Below are positions 1 through 5,329 of a DNA stretch of 9,815 nt, one piece after another. The stretch comes from UMGS755 sp045595795 (lineage in GTDB: Bacteria > Bacillota > Clostridia > UBA1381 > UBA9506): contig JAZOBC010000017.1 of the NCBI GenBank assembly GCA_045595795.1, positions 1 through 9,815 on the forward strand, read 5' to 3'. The translations under genes and the position numbers were made by a program. The notes below the pieces were generated by a model. The model ran no database searches and was not told where the DNA came from. It was given only the letters and a program-made list of their open reading frames with translations. Position 1 is the stretch's first letter. The number at the start of each line of letters is the position of its first letter.

Positions 1-1
1 C

Positions 2-373
2 TTTGAAGCACTCTCTGCATGTGGTCTGCCCATCATTGCGGACTATGGTGCTGATTCTTGCATTCCATGTAAGCAGATGGCCCCAATTCTGAAAACCTTG
101 AATGCTGAAATGCAAGGTAAAGCATTTATAAAGTTTGTTGACGTGTGGAAGTATTATGAAGCAGCAGCGAATGTGCCAGTGCAAGTCATTCCAACACAAG
201 TGTTCTTTAATGCTGATGGAACACCTTTCGTTCCAAGTGATAAACTAGCAAAAGAAATTCAGTTTGATATGTACTCTCACAAAGATACTGGCGAACGCAT
301 CTTTACTGTTCATCAAGGAGGACTTACTGAGGAGCAGATGAGGGCAATACTGAAAGAGATGGGAGTGGAGTAA
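2..373 (+). CDS. Thioredoxin-like protein, 5' end outside window
   Basis: The reading frame is open from base 2, so the gene starts upstream; 123 residues are visible. An internal ATG at 77 lies inside the fold and is not the start. Just before it the frame reads A-D-Y-G-A-D-S-C-I-P-C-K-Q-M, which places a CxxC redox motif (SCIPC, visible residues 19-23) at the usual position after the first beta strand of a thioredoxin fold. A cis-proline-like stretch (V-I-P-T-Q-V-F-F-N-A-D-G) and a C-terminal helix ending T-E-E-Q-M-R-A-I-L follow, as in the family. Its stop codon TAA is immediately followed by the ATG of the CcdA-like gene, so the two are translationally linked. This suggests a thiol carrier that receives electrons from that membrane protein. 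SCIPC replaces the usual WCGPC, so it is a divergent member. Whether it is secreted cannot be seen because the N-terminus is missing. Confidence 0.85.
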   Translation, partial: FEALSACGLPIIADYGADSCIPCKQMAPILKTLNAEMQGKAFIKFVDVWKYYEAAANVPVQVIPTQVFFNADGTPFVPSDKLAKEIQFDMYSHKDTGERIFTVHQGGLTEEQMRAILKEMGVE

Positions 374-1066
374 ATGATTGATACTTGGCTATCGCAAATT
401 GCCGAGATTATCGGAAACAATGTGTGGCTTGCTCCGTTTTGGGCACTCCTTGCAGGAGTTCTGACATCTGTAACCCCTTGCTCTCTTTCAAGTGTTCCGC
501 TGATTGTTGGGTATGTGGGCGGTGTAGGCGAGAAAAACACAAAGAAAGCTTTTGGCTACTCTGCGGTGTTCTCTCTTGGTACAGCAGTCACATTCGTAAC
601 ACTCGGCATAATCGCAACATCAGCGGGGAAACTGATGGGAACATCATCTCCTGTTTGGTATATCATTCTGGGTGTGCTAATGGTGTTAATGGTATTGCAA
701 ACATGGGAGATATTCAACTTTATTCCCCCCATGAACCTAATGGCTAAAAGCAAAAAGAGAGGATTTGTAGGTGCATTTATTGCTGGCATTCTCGGAGGTA
801 TCTTTTCATCACCTTGCTCGACACCTGTATTGATTGCTCTGCTTGCCATTGTCGCAGGCGAGGGGAATTTACCATGGGGTATCCTGCTAATGCTGTTGTA
901 TTCTATTGGTCACAGTACACTTGTGATGGTTGCAGGAACATCAATCGGTTTCGTGCAGAAAATCAATAGCAGTGAACGGTTTAAGACCACCGCAAAGGTC
1001 TTGAAAATCGCAATGGGTGTTGCTATCCTGCTCATTGGTCTGTATATGTTTTGGTTAGCATTTTAA
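374..1066 (+). CDS. CcdA/DsbD-family thiol-disulfide membrane transporter
   Basis: This 230-residue, very hydrophobic protein has about six membrane segments and no soluble domain, the size and layout of CcdA (cytochrome c biogenesis protein, DsbD transmembrane domain). Two proline-flanked cysteines mark the family: C36 in T-P-C-S-L (residues 34-38) and C148 in S-S-P-C-S-T-P (145-151). In the family these form the intramembrane disulfide that passes electrons from cytoplasmic thioredoxin across the membrane. The ATG directly abuts the previous stop (TAAATG), so it depends on coupled translation. Neighbours are a thioredoxin-like protein, a Cys-rich redox protein and ArsC, which suggests a role in supplying or routing thiol electrons around arsenate reduction rather than cytochrome maturation. 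That role is inference; the family assignment is firm. Confidence 0.88.
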   Translation: MIDTWLSQIAEIIGNNVWLAPFWALLAGVLTSVTPCSLSSVPLIVGYVGGVGEKNTKKAFGYSAVFSLGTAVTFVTLGIIATSAGKLMGTSSPVWYIILGVLMVLMVLQTWEIFNFIPPMNLMAKSKKRGFVGAFIAGILGGIFSSPCSTPVLIALLAIVAGEGNLPWGILLMLLYSIGHSTLVMVAGTSIGFVQKINSSERFKTTAKVLKIAMGVAILLIGLYMFWLAF

Positions 1067-1090
1067 TTTCGTTATTTGGAGGTATTTGTT

Positions 1091-1465
1091 ATGGCATTGT
1101 TCAATTTCGGAAAGAAAAAAGAAGAAAAGAAAGCTCCTGCTTGTGCTTGCAGTTGCGGTTGTCCCACCGAGGAAGCGACCCAAATTGTAAACGATTGCTG
1201 CGGAGAAGCAGTAAATGGTATCTGTTGCATTAAGGTGTTGGGGGCAGGTTGTGCATCCTGCCATCAGCAGTATGAATATGCAAAAGAGGCGGTTAAAAAC
1301 ATGGGACTTTCCGTAGAAGTCGAGTATATTACCGACATGGCAAAGGTCATGGAATACGGTGTTATGAGTGTTCCTGCTTTGGTGGTCAACGAAAATGTGG
1401 TTTCCATGGGCAAGGTGTTGAAGGCTTCGGAAGTAGAGAAATTGTTCAAAAAGCTGGGGTTTTGA
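1091..1465 (+). CDS. Small thioredoxin-fold redox protein with Cys-rich N-terminus
   Basis: The start chosen is ATG at 1091, preceded by GGAGG (1079-1083) at 7-nt spacing; a longer reading from TTG at 1076 would place the ribosome site inside the gene. The 124-residue protein resembles the small thioredoxin-like (TM0996/redox-active disulfide 2) family: I-K-V-L-G-A-G-C-A-S-C with a C54-A-S-C57 active site, then Y-G-V-M-S-V-P-A-L with cis-Pro95, then V-S-M-G-K-V. Ahead of the domain is a Lys-rich stretch and a cysteine cluster (C18, C20, C22, C24, then C36-C37 and C45-C46), unusual for a minimal thioredoxin fold and possibly a metal or arsenite binding patch. It sits between the CcdA-like gene and arsC with a 1-nt gap to arsC, so it is a plausible electron donor for ArsC. 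The donor role is inference. Confidence 0.85.
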   Translation: MALFNFGKKKEEKKAPACACSCGCPTEEATQIVNDCCGEAVNGICCIKVLGAGCASCHQQYEYAKEAVKNMGLSVEVEYITDMAKVMEYGVMSVPALVVNENVVSMGKVLKASEVEKLFKKLGF

Positions 1466-1466
1466 T

Positions 1467-1865
1467 ATGGGCGAAAAGAAAAAGATTGCTTTTATCTGTG
1501 TTCATAACTCTTGCAGAAGTCAAATCGCAGAAGCACTCGGAAAGCACCTTGCAGGAGACAGATTCGATTTCTATTCAGCAGGCACAGAAACAAAACCGCA
1601 AATCAATCAAGATGCGGTGAGACTGATGAAAAAACTGTATGGCATTGATATGGAGCAGACTCAATTCAGCAAAACCATTGATAAAATTCCTGCTCCCGAT
1701 ATTGCCATTTCCATGGGATGTGATGTGGGTTGCCCCTATATCGGCAGAAGCTTTGACGATAACTGGGGATTGCCAGACCCAACAGGACAAAGCGATGAAA
1801 TGTTTGCTGAGGTAATTGAGCAGATTGCAAGCAACATTAAAACATTAACAGTAAATCAATTTTGA
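1467..1865 (+). CDS. arsC: Arsenate reductase, thioredoxin-coupled (LMW-phosphatase fold)
   Basis: This protein reduces arsenate to arsenite, using an intramolecular cysteine relay re-reduced by thioredoxin. The 132-residue sequence has the phosphatase P-loop C11-V-H-N-S-C16-R17-S (CX5R) near the N-terminus, Y36-S-A-G-T after the first helix, the cysteine pair M-G-C85-D-V-G-C89-P that supplies the resolving thiols, and D104-P-T-G carrying the general-acid aspartate. Length and motif order match the Firmicutes ArsC type. The cysteines are three residues apart instead of six as in the plasmid pI258 enzyme, a spacing I associate with clostridial members. It is the last gene before a strong hairpin terminator and follows the Cys-rich redox protein by one base. 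Arsenite export must be encoded elsewhere, presumably upstream. Confidence 0.93.
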   Translation: MGEKKKIAFICVHNSCRSQIAEALGKHLAGDRFDFYSAGTETKPQINQDAVRLMKKLYGIDMEQTQFSKTIDKIPAPDIAISMGCDVGCPYIGRSFDDNWGLPDPTGQSDEMFAEVIEQIASNIKTLTVNQF

Positions 1866-1920
1866 TTAGAACGTTAAACCCCAATTTTACGAACTGATCA
1901 GAAGAAAACAAACAACACGC

Positions 1921-1954
1921 AAAAGAGGGTTGCCGATGCGGGCAACCCTCTTTT
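1921..1954. terminator. Bidirectional terminator closing the ars operon
   Basis: A perfect 14-bp stem (AAAAGAGGGTTGCC against GGCAACCCTCTTTT) encloses the 6-nt loop GATGCG. The A-run on one side and T-run on the other make it usable from both strands: it ends the ars operon from the left and could end a minus-strand transcript arriving from about 2,070. Confidence 0.9.
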
Positions 1955-2155
1955 GGGAATTAGTTATGGATTATAAGTTTTAGTAAGTAATAGTGATTTT
2001 TATATATCTATACTGTAAGTTCCCGTATTGGGAAACGCCTAGACTTGTAACAGCTATCTCTTGCTGTTAATTATATTATACACCATCGGCAGCAGCGAAA
2101 GCAAGAGATCCAGAACGGCGGTATTTGAGAAGCCACCATTCCATGCAATGCCCCC
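1955..2155. other. Gene-free stretch with hairpins, left end of the inserted element
   Basis: No credible ORF is present. Visible are: TTTGGGAAT at 1952-1960 (inverted copy of the right-end iteron motif), TCTATACTGTA at 2007-2017 (recurs inverted at 7140-7150), a hairpin GTTCCC/GGGAA(A)C at 2019-2036, a 7-bp hairpin TAACAGC/GCTGTTA at 2048-2069, a 10-bp inverted pair ATCTCTTGCT (2056-2065) and AGCAAGAGAT (2100-2109), and a minus-strand -10-like TATAAT (2075-2080). This is the expected place for the left attachment site, or for a short minus-strand RNA running into the 1921-1954 terminator. Confidence 0.45.
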
Positions 2156-2371
2156 TTATTTTTGATCGATAAGGGCGAGCAGTTGACGGTCAATATCATC
2201 CACTTGCCGTTGCAGCCGTTCAATAGCTTTTATCAAGCCTTTGCGCCGTATCCGCAGATCGTCTTCCTGCGACAGATACCAACGCTTTCCAGCGTGGTCA
2301 CAGTTATAGCAATCTTCCTCTGGGCAATCCTGGCACTCAACAGGCAGCGGATCAGCTTCTATCCATTCCAT
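2156..2371 (-). CDS. Small Cys-rich protein with C-terminal coiled coil, function unknown
   Basis: The start chosen is ATG at 2371, preceded by GGGGGT at 7 nt on the minus strand; an upstream in-frame codon at 2431 lies inside the promoter and would add 20 residues unlike the rest. The 71-residue product begins M-E-W-I-E-A-D-P and has a C-x2-C-x4-C-x2-C-D-H cluster (about residues 13-25) that could bind one metal. It then has a charged stretch with heptad-like spacing (R-L-Q-R-Q-V-D-D-I-D-R-Q-L) suggesting a short coiled coil. I do not recognise a named function; similar small Cys-x2-Cys proteins occur in clostridial integrative elements. It is divergently transcribed from the HTH gene at 2482, sharing about 110 bp of control DNA. 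Confidence 0.72.
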   Translation of the reverse strand: MEWIEADPLPVECQDCPEEDCYNCDHAGKRWYLSQEDDLRIRRKGLIKAIERLQRQVDDIDRQLLALIDQK

Positions 2372-2402
2372 TGTAATACCCCCATGCAGTATTGGTATGT
2401 AT

Positions 2403-2431
2403 AGTATAGGCAAATCTTTGCTAATATTCAA
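2403..2431 (-). promoter_or_regulatory. Sigma-A promoter for the 71-aa Cys-rich gene
   Basis: On the minus strand, TTGAAT (2426-2431) is followed by a 17-bp spacer and TATACT (2403-2408), about 30 bp ahead of the ATG at 2371. The DNA between the two divergent genes also carries TTCGGGA twice (about 2439 and 2465), a possible operator for the adjacent HTH protein. Confidence 0.6.
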
Positions 2432-2481
2432 GTCGCATTTTTCGGGAGATAATATGTGTATCTATTCGGGAAGTGTGGTGT

Positions 2482-2688
2482 ATGTCCGTGATCAGCTATG
2501 AGCCATTATGGAAAACAATGAAAGATCGGGGCGTTACCAAGTACACGCTGATTTATCAAATGGGCTTTAGCGCATACACGATCACCAACCTAAAGAAAAA
2601 CAAAAGTATTACCATGAACACATTGGAGAAACTTTGTAAGGTTCTGCAGTGTACACCGAATGATATTATAGAATTTACGGAAGATTAA
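2482..2688 (+). CDS. Cro/C1-type HTH regulator (XRE family), small
   Basis: A 68-residue protein consisting only of a Cro/C1-like helix-turn-helix fold: Y-E-P-L-W-K-T-M-K (helix 1), V-T-K-Y-T-L-I-Y-Q-M-G-F-S-A-Y-T-I-T-N-L-K-K (helices 2-3, the recognition unit), I-T-M-N-T-L-E-K-L-C-K-V-L-Q-C (helix 4) and P-N-D-I-I-E-F. This matches the short XRE subfamily common in Gram-positive elements. The ATG at 2482 is preferred over a GTG at 2473 because the family begins just before the first helix; the ribosome site is weak. It likely controls the divergent gene pair or the element's excision state, which is inference from position. It converges on the integrase, sharing the terminator at 2687-2716. 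Confidence 0.85.
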   Translation: MSVISYEPLWKTMKDRGVTKYTLIYQMGFSAYTITNLKKNKSITMNTLEKLCKVLQCTPNDIIEFTED

Positions 2689-2716
2689 ACGCCCCTGCAG
2701 CTGCAGGAGCGTTTTT
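2687..2716. terminator. Terminator between HTH gene and integrase
   Basis: AAACGCCCCTGCAG pairs with CTGCAGGAGCGTTT (one C-A mismatch, almost no loop), then a T-run to 2716. The A-run on the other arm makes it usable also for the converging integrase transcript, whose stop lies at 2718. Confidence 0.8.
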
Positions 2717-2717
2717 C

Positions 2718-3650
2718 TTATCCTTTGCAATATACTTTATATAATGCTTCTCGTCCGTCCCCATGCCCTAATTCATGGGACACACGATCCCAGCACTTCA
2801 TTTCCTCTTTCTTATCGGGTAAAGGCTCCGATCCTCTTTCCTCTTGCATACGCTCGGTGGCGTATAGCTTGCGGATCGTATGGGCGGTTTCCTTTGGGTA
2901 CTTCTCGGACAATAGTTGTCCCTTTTCGTCCCTTGTATCAGCCATATAACGACGGATCGCCTTATCTATGGATTTTGCTTGTACTGTTGTCAAATAACCC
3001 TCTTGTGGGTGTCTATCAAGTAATTCCTTGAAGTATTCCAGATCCTTGTCCCTAAGGGGGACAGACCTTTCTTTTCCGTTCTTTGCGCCCTCGGTTGATA
3101 CAAAGATTGTTTTCTTTTCCAGATCAATATCCTCTCGGCGCAGATGGGCAATCTCGTCTATTCTCAACCCAGCCCTATAGGCAATTTCAAGGGCATCTTT
3201 TGCAAAGGATCGGCTGTTTTCCATACGCTCACGAAGTTTCAAAAAATCTTCGTGGCTCATAGCCTTGTCCCTTGCTGCTTCTTTGGTTTCGGGGCGTTTT
3301 ATGTCTTTATCGTAAAAATGTACCTTGTCCTTGCCAAACGCTTTTTGCGCTTGTTGTTCCAGATACTTTATTCTTGTAATATGGTTTTCAAGGGTTGCCT
3401 TTGTCCAATTTTCGGATCTGTCATTGATCCAGCTTTGTACATGGTCGGGAGTGATTTCTGTGACCTTTGTTATTTCGGGGTGGTTGTGGGACAACCACTT
3501 GGAAAAGTTCTTTGCTGTGTCCCTATATGCCGTTACAGTTTCATTTCCGTATAGTTCCCCAGGCTTATATGTACCAGCAGCCTTTGCGCTGTGCTTGCTT
3601 TGTCCTGTTCGGCTTGCTTTGCCTATGGCATAGTTAAATTGTTGTTTTAT
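2718..3650 (-). CDS. Tyrosine recombinase/integrase with a non-standard start
   Basis: This is a site-specific recombinase that would integrate and excise the element. The catalytic domain is complete: R in A-G-L-R-I-D-E-I, the lysine region A-K-N-G-K-E-R-S-V-P-L, H-T-I-R, E-L-G-H-G, and a terminal tyrosine in A-L-Y-K-V-Y. The N-terminal core-binding domain has family-like sequence (K-Q-Q-F-N-Y-A-I-G-K, then A-Y-R-D-T-A-K-N-F-S-K-W-L) that is open back to 3650 with no ATG, GTG or TTG. The first ordinary start is TTG at 3494, which would give 258 residues, remove about 52 residues of this domain and has no good ribosome site. I therefore give the 310-residue frame from the ATA at 3650, which overlaps the exonuclease stop as ATAA. 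An ATC at 3659 lies 7 nt after GGGGG and is another possible start. The gene may be poorly expressed or disabled by loss of its ATG. It is last in the rep-exonuclease series. Confidence 0.85.
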   Translation of the reverse strand: MKQQFNYAIGKASRTGQSKHSAKAAGTYKPGELYGNETVTAYRDTAKNFSKWLSHNHPEITKVTEITPDHVQSWINDRSENWTKATLENHITRIKYLEQQAQKAFGKDKVHFYDKDIKRPETKEAARDKAMSHEDFLKLRERMENSRSFAKDALEIAYRAGLRIDEIAHLRREDIDLEKKTIFVSTEGAKNGKERSVPLRDKDLEYFKELLDRHPQEGYLTTVQAKSIDKAIRRYMADTRDEKGQLLSEKYPKETAHTIRKLYATERMQEERGSEPLPDKKEEMKCWDRVSHELGHGDGREALYKVYCKG

Positions 3651-4174
3651 GCTACGGATTCGGTGTCCCCCTCTTCGGTTATTTTCTTATAGCAGAATAA
3701 TGTTGCTTTGCAATCTCCAAGGGCGTTGTGGGCATCTTGATCCCATTTGTAATCATAGTAACGGGCGCAGATGGTCAATTTTTGCCATTTGTAGTCCTCA
3801 AAATAATCATTCCATTCGCCGTAGATCTCCGCAAATACTTCCATTACATCATAGATCGTTGTACTATTGGGGATCTCTATGCCCTTTGATTCTAAAAAGC
3901 TCAAATCAAAATAGGTATTATAGCCGATAATCATATCAGCAGAATCTATTATTTCTTGTATTTGTTTCTTGTAATGTCTAAAGGTTTTGCAATCTTGTAC
4001 CATTTCGGGGCTAATGCCGTGTATTGTTTGGGCTTTTGTCCATTTCTTTTTACGGGTGGGTTTAATGTATTCATTGAATAAAACATCTCCGTCATAGCTT
4101 AATATGCTAACTTGCAGAAGTTCGTCATTATCTAATAAGCCTGTTGTTTCAGTATCTATAATTATCTTTTTCAT
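3647..4174 (-). CDS. DnaQ-like DEDDh 3'-5' exonuclease
   Basis: A 175-residue stand-alone proofreading-type exonuclease. All catalytic motifs are visible: Exo I D7-T-E9-T-T-G, Exo II Y-N-T-Y-F-D90-L-S-F-L, and Exo III H149-N-A-L-G-D154-C, which makes it the DEDDh class (two-metal removal of 3' nucleotides from DNA or RNA). Its ATG overlaps the stop of the upstream paralogue as ATGA, and its own stop overlaps the proposed integrase start, so three genes are coupled. The ribosome site AAAGGAG lies 10 nt ahead. In a rolling-circle element it might trim the displaced strand or process nicked ends; that role is inference. Confidence 0.9.
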   Translation of the reverse strand: MKKIIIDTETTGLLDNDELLQVSILSYDGDVLFNEYIKPTRKKKWTKAQTIHGISPEMVQDCKTFRHYKKQIQEIIDSADMIIGYNTYFDLSFLESKGIEIPNSTTIYDVMEVFAEIYGEWNDYFEDYKWQKLTICARYYDYKWDQDAHNALGDCKATLFCYKKITEEGDTESVA

Positions 4175-4689
4175 AAGATTAGATCTCCTTTCATTTTTCT
4201 ATGTAGTGTCATTGTCTTTGTAATTACATCCAGAGGATCAGCCAGATCAACGCCGTTGTCCTGTTCGTCATAATATTCTAATGCAGCGGACAGAGGTTGC
4301 CAGATAGAAAGAGGGTTGCCGTTTTTATCTGTCCAGCCCTTGTGTTTTCCGTAAACCATAGTGAAAACGGCTTGCAGATCCAGAATGTTTATATTCTCCC
4401 AATTCCAGAATTTCCAGATCATATGTCGGAGCAGATCTCCGTCATAGGTTATAAATTCGACATTTCTCGACAACAAACGGCGAATATATAAATAGCTATC
4501 GGCGGTAAAGCCAGCATCCAGAAGTATCTCACCATAAAGATCCATGACGATGATCCTTTCGGCTTTTTGGGTGTTTTCGGTGTATTCTTTGTTTAAGTGA
4601 TCGGGTTGTACAATCACATATAATTTTTTGTAGATTAAGTTTCTCCTTTCATTGTTTTTTTCTTTTGTTCCAGCCTTTTTCTTTTCCAT
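4171..4689 (-). CDS. Degenerate DnaQ-fold paralogue of the downstream exonuclease
   Basis: A 172-residue protein with no standard motif, but its layout aligns by eye with the neighbouring exonuclease: Y-K-K-L-Y-V-I-V (20-27) with M-K-K-I-I-I-D-T; T-Y-D-G-D85-L-L with N-T-Y-F-D-L-S; I-L-D-L-Q-A-V-F-T-M-V-Y-G with I-Y-D-V-M-E-V-F-A-E-I-Y-G; and W-Q-P-L-S-A-A-L-E-Y-Y with W-Q-K-L-T-I-C-A-R-Y-Y. The Exo I Asp and Glu become I26 and Q28 and the Exo III His is gone, so it should not be catalytic. The start is uncertain. ATG at 4689 has only GGGG 2-3 nt away and adds 19 Lys-rich residues, whereas the good AGGAG (4643-4647) faces an ATC at 4635, where the paralogue begins. It may act as a structural or regulatory partner of the exonuclease. 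Confidence 0.6.
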   Translation of the reverse strand: MEKKKAGTKEKNNERRNLIYKKLYVIVQPDHLNKEYTENTQKAERIIVMDLYGEILLDAGFTADSYLYIRRLLSRNVEFITYDGDLLRHMIWKFWNWENINILDLQAVFTMVYGKHKGWTDKNGNPLSIWQPLSAALEYYDEQDNGVDLADPLDVITKTMTLHRKMKGDLIL

Positions 4690-4697
4690 GTCCCCAT
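4635..4697 (-). CDS. Possible 20-aa basic peptide ORF overlapping the paralogue's start
   Basis: In another frame on the minus strand, ATG at 4697 opens a 20-codon ORF ending in TAA at 4635-4637. It is rich in Lys and Arg and ends T-M-K-G-E-T. The C-terminal M-K-G-E-T resembles the M-K-G-D-L-I-L end of the 172-aa protein, and the surrounding DNA (AATGAAAGGAGA) is repeated at both places. It could be the remnant tail of a third tandem copy. No ribosome site is visible, and expression is doubtful. Confidence 0.2.
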   Translation of the reverse strand: MGTWKRKRLEQKKKTMKGET

Positions 4698-4751
4698 TGC
4701 GGCTACTGGACAGACAATAAATTGTCCGTCCCTCCGCCTCAATGGGGACAT
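4688..4751. repeat. 64-bp long imperfect palindrome (cruciform)
   Basis: ATGTCCCCATTG (4688-4699) pairs perfectly with CAATGGGGACAT (4740-4751). Inside, CGG pairs with CCG, and GGAC-A-GACAAT (4708-4718) pairs with ATTGTC-C-GTCC (4721-4731) around an AA turn. The hairpin contains the candidate start codons of the 172-aa gene. In an element with an HUH Rep such a cruciform is a candidate double- or single-strand origin or nick hairpin. It lacks a T-run, so it is not a terminator. Confidence 0.75.
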
Positions 4752-5329
4752 TAGACAGCCTAAAGACGAAAAAATTATAAAGGCTAACGCCTTTGTGGGT
4801 AGCAATACCAACATTAGAACAGCCTTTCGGCTAAATAGATCAGTCGCTATCCCTTGCTACAAGGGGCTTTATCTGATCAAGCGTATTTTTGGTGTTGGAA
4901 TAATAAAATACGCTAAAGAAAAATGTCTTGAATGTGCCTTGGATGTTATATGTCGAAGAATGTCAAAATCTGTCTTTCGTTGTAGGAGCACGAATTGAAT
5001 ACGCAAACAACTCTAATACCTTTTCACGGGTATACTCCTACACCAAAAACGGATTTTCCATCCTAGAAAGAAATAGAACAATCAATCATGTTGATATGTT
5101 CACTTGATTGTGACGGCATGAAGCCATAGACACTTGTTAAATCTATACTTTAGATCCCTATGGGGGATAGAATACTTCCATTGTTTTTCTGTTACCTAAA
5201 CAAAGAAAAAGGCGAACACTTTATAAACTCTTTACTTTGGATTTCGTGAAAACGAAAATCAATATACTTTCTACCTATATTTTACCATTTTTAGGCAGGC
5301 AGAAGCAATAGATCGGCGCAGCAGCGGTT
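4752..5329 (+). other. Gene-free, hairpin-dense region: candidate structured RNA or ssDNA origin
   Basis: About 580 bp without a credible gene. Stems seen, in order: AAAGGC/GCCTTT with TAAC loop (4779-4794); GGTA/TACC with GCAA loop (4798-4809); AGCC/GGCT (4821-4832); GATCAG/CTGATC (4838-4878) enclosing CCCTTG/CAAGGG (4851-4865); AGCGTATTTT/AAAATACGCT (4880-4914); TGTAGGAG/CTCCTACA (4981-5042) enclosing ATACC/GGTAT (5016-5033); ACAATCAA/TTGATTGT (5078-5111); ATCCC/GGGAT (5154-5168); TTTTTCT/AGAAAAA (5184-5210); TTTCGT/ACGAAA with GAAA loop (5242-5257). Three stems carry GNRA- or UMAC-type tetraloops when read on the + strand, which is why + is given. A promoter-like TAGACA-N17-TTATAA begins at 4753. 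A single-strand origin folding as DNA is the main alternative. Confidence 0.4.

Noticed and set aside
2072..2083. TATATTATACAC direct repeat (2072-2083 and 6849-6860) as attL/attR core
   Set aside because: The right copy is the -10 region of the rep promoter, which would put rep's promoter at the boundary and leave the iterons outside. A shared promoter sequence explains it better.
4795..4998. A 67-codon ORF on the + strand inside the hairpin region
   Set aside because: Starts at GTG without a ribosome site, overlaps four inverted repeats and shows no recognisable protein features.
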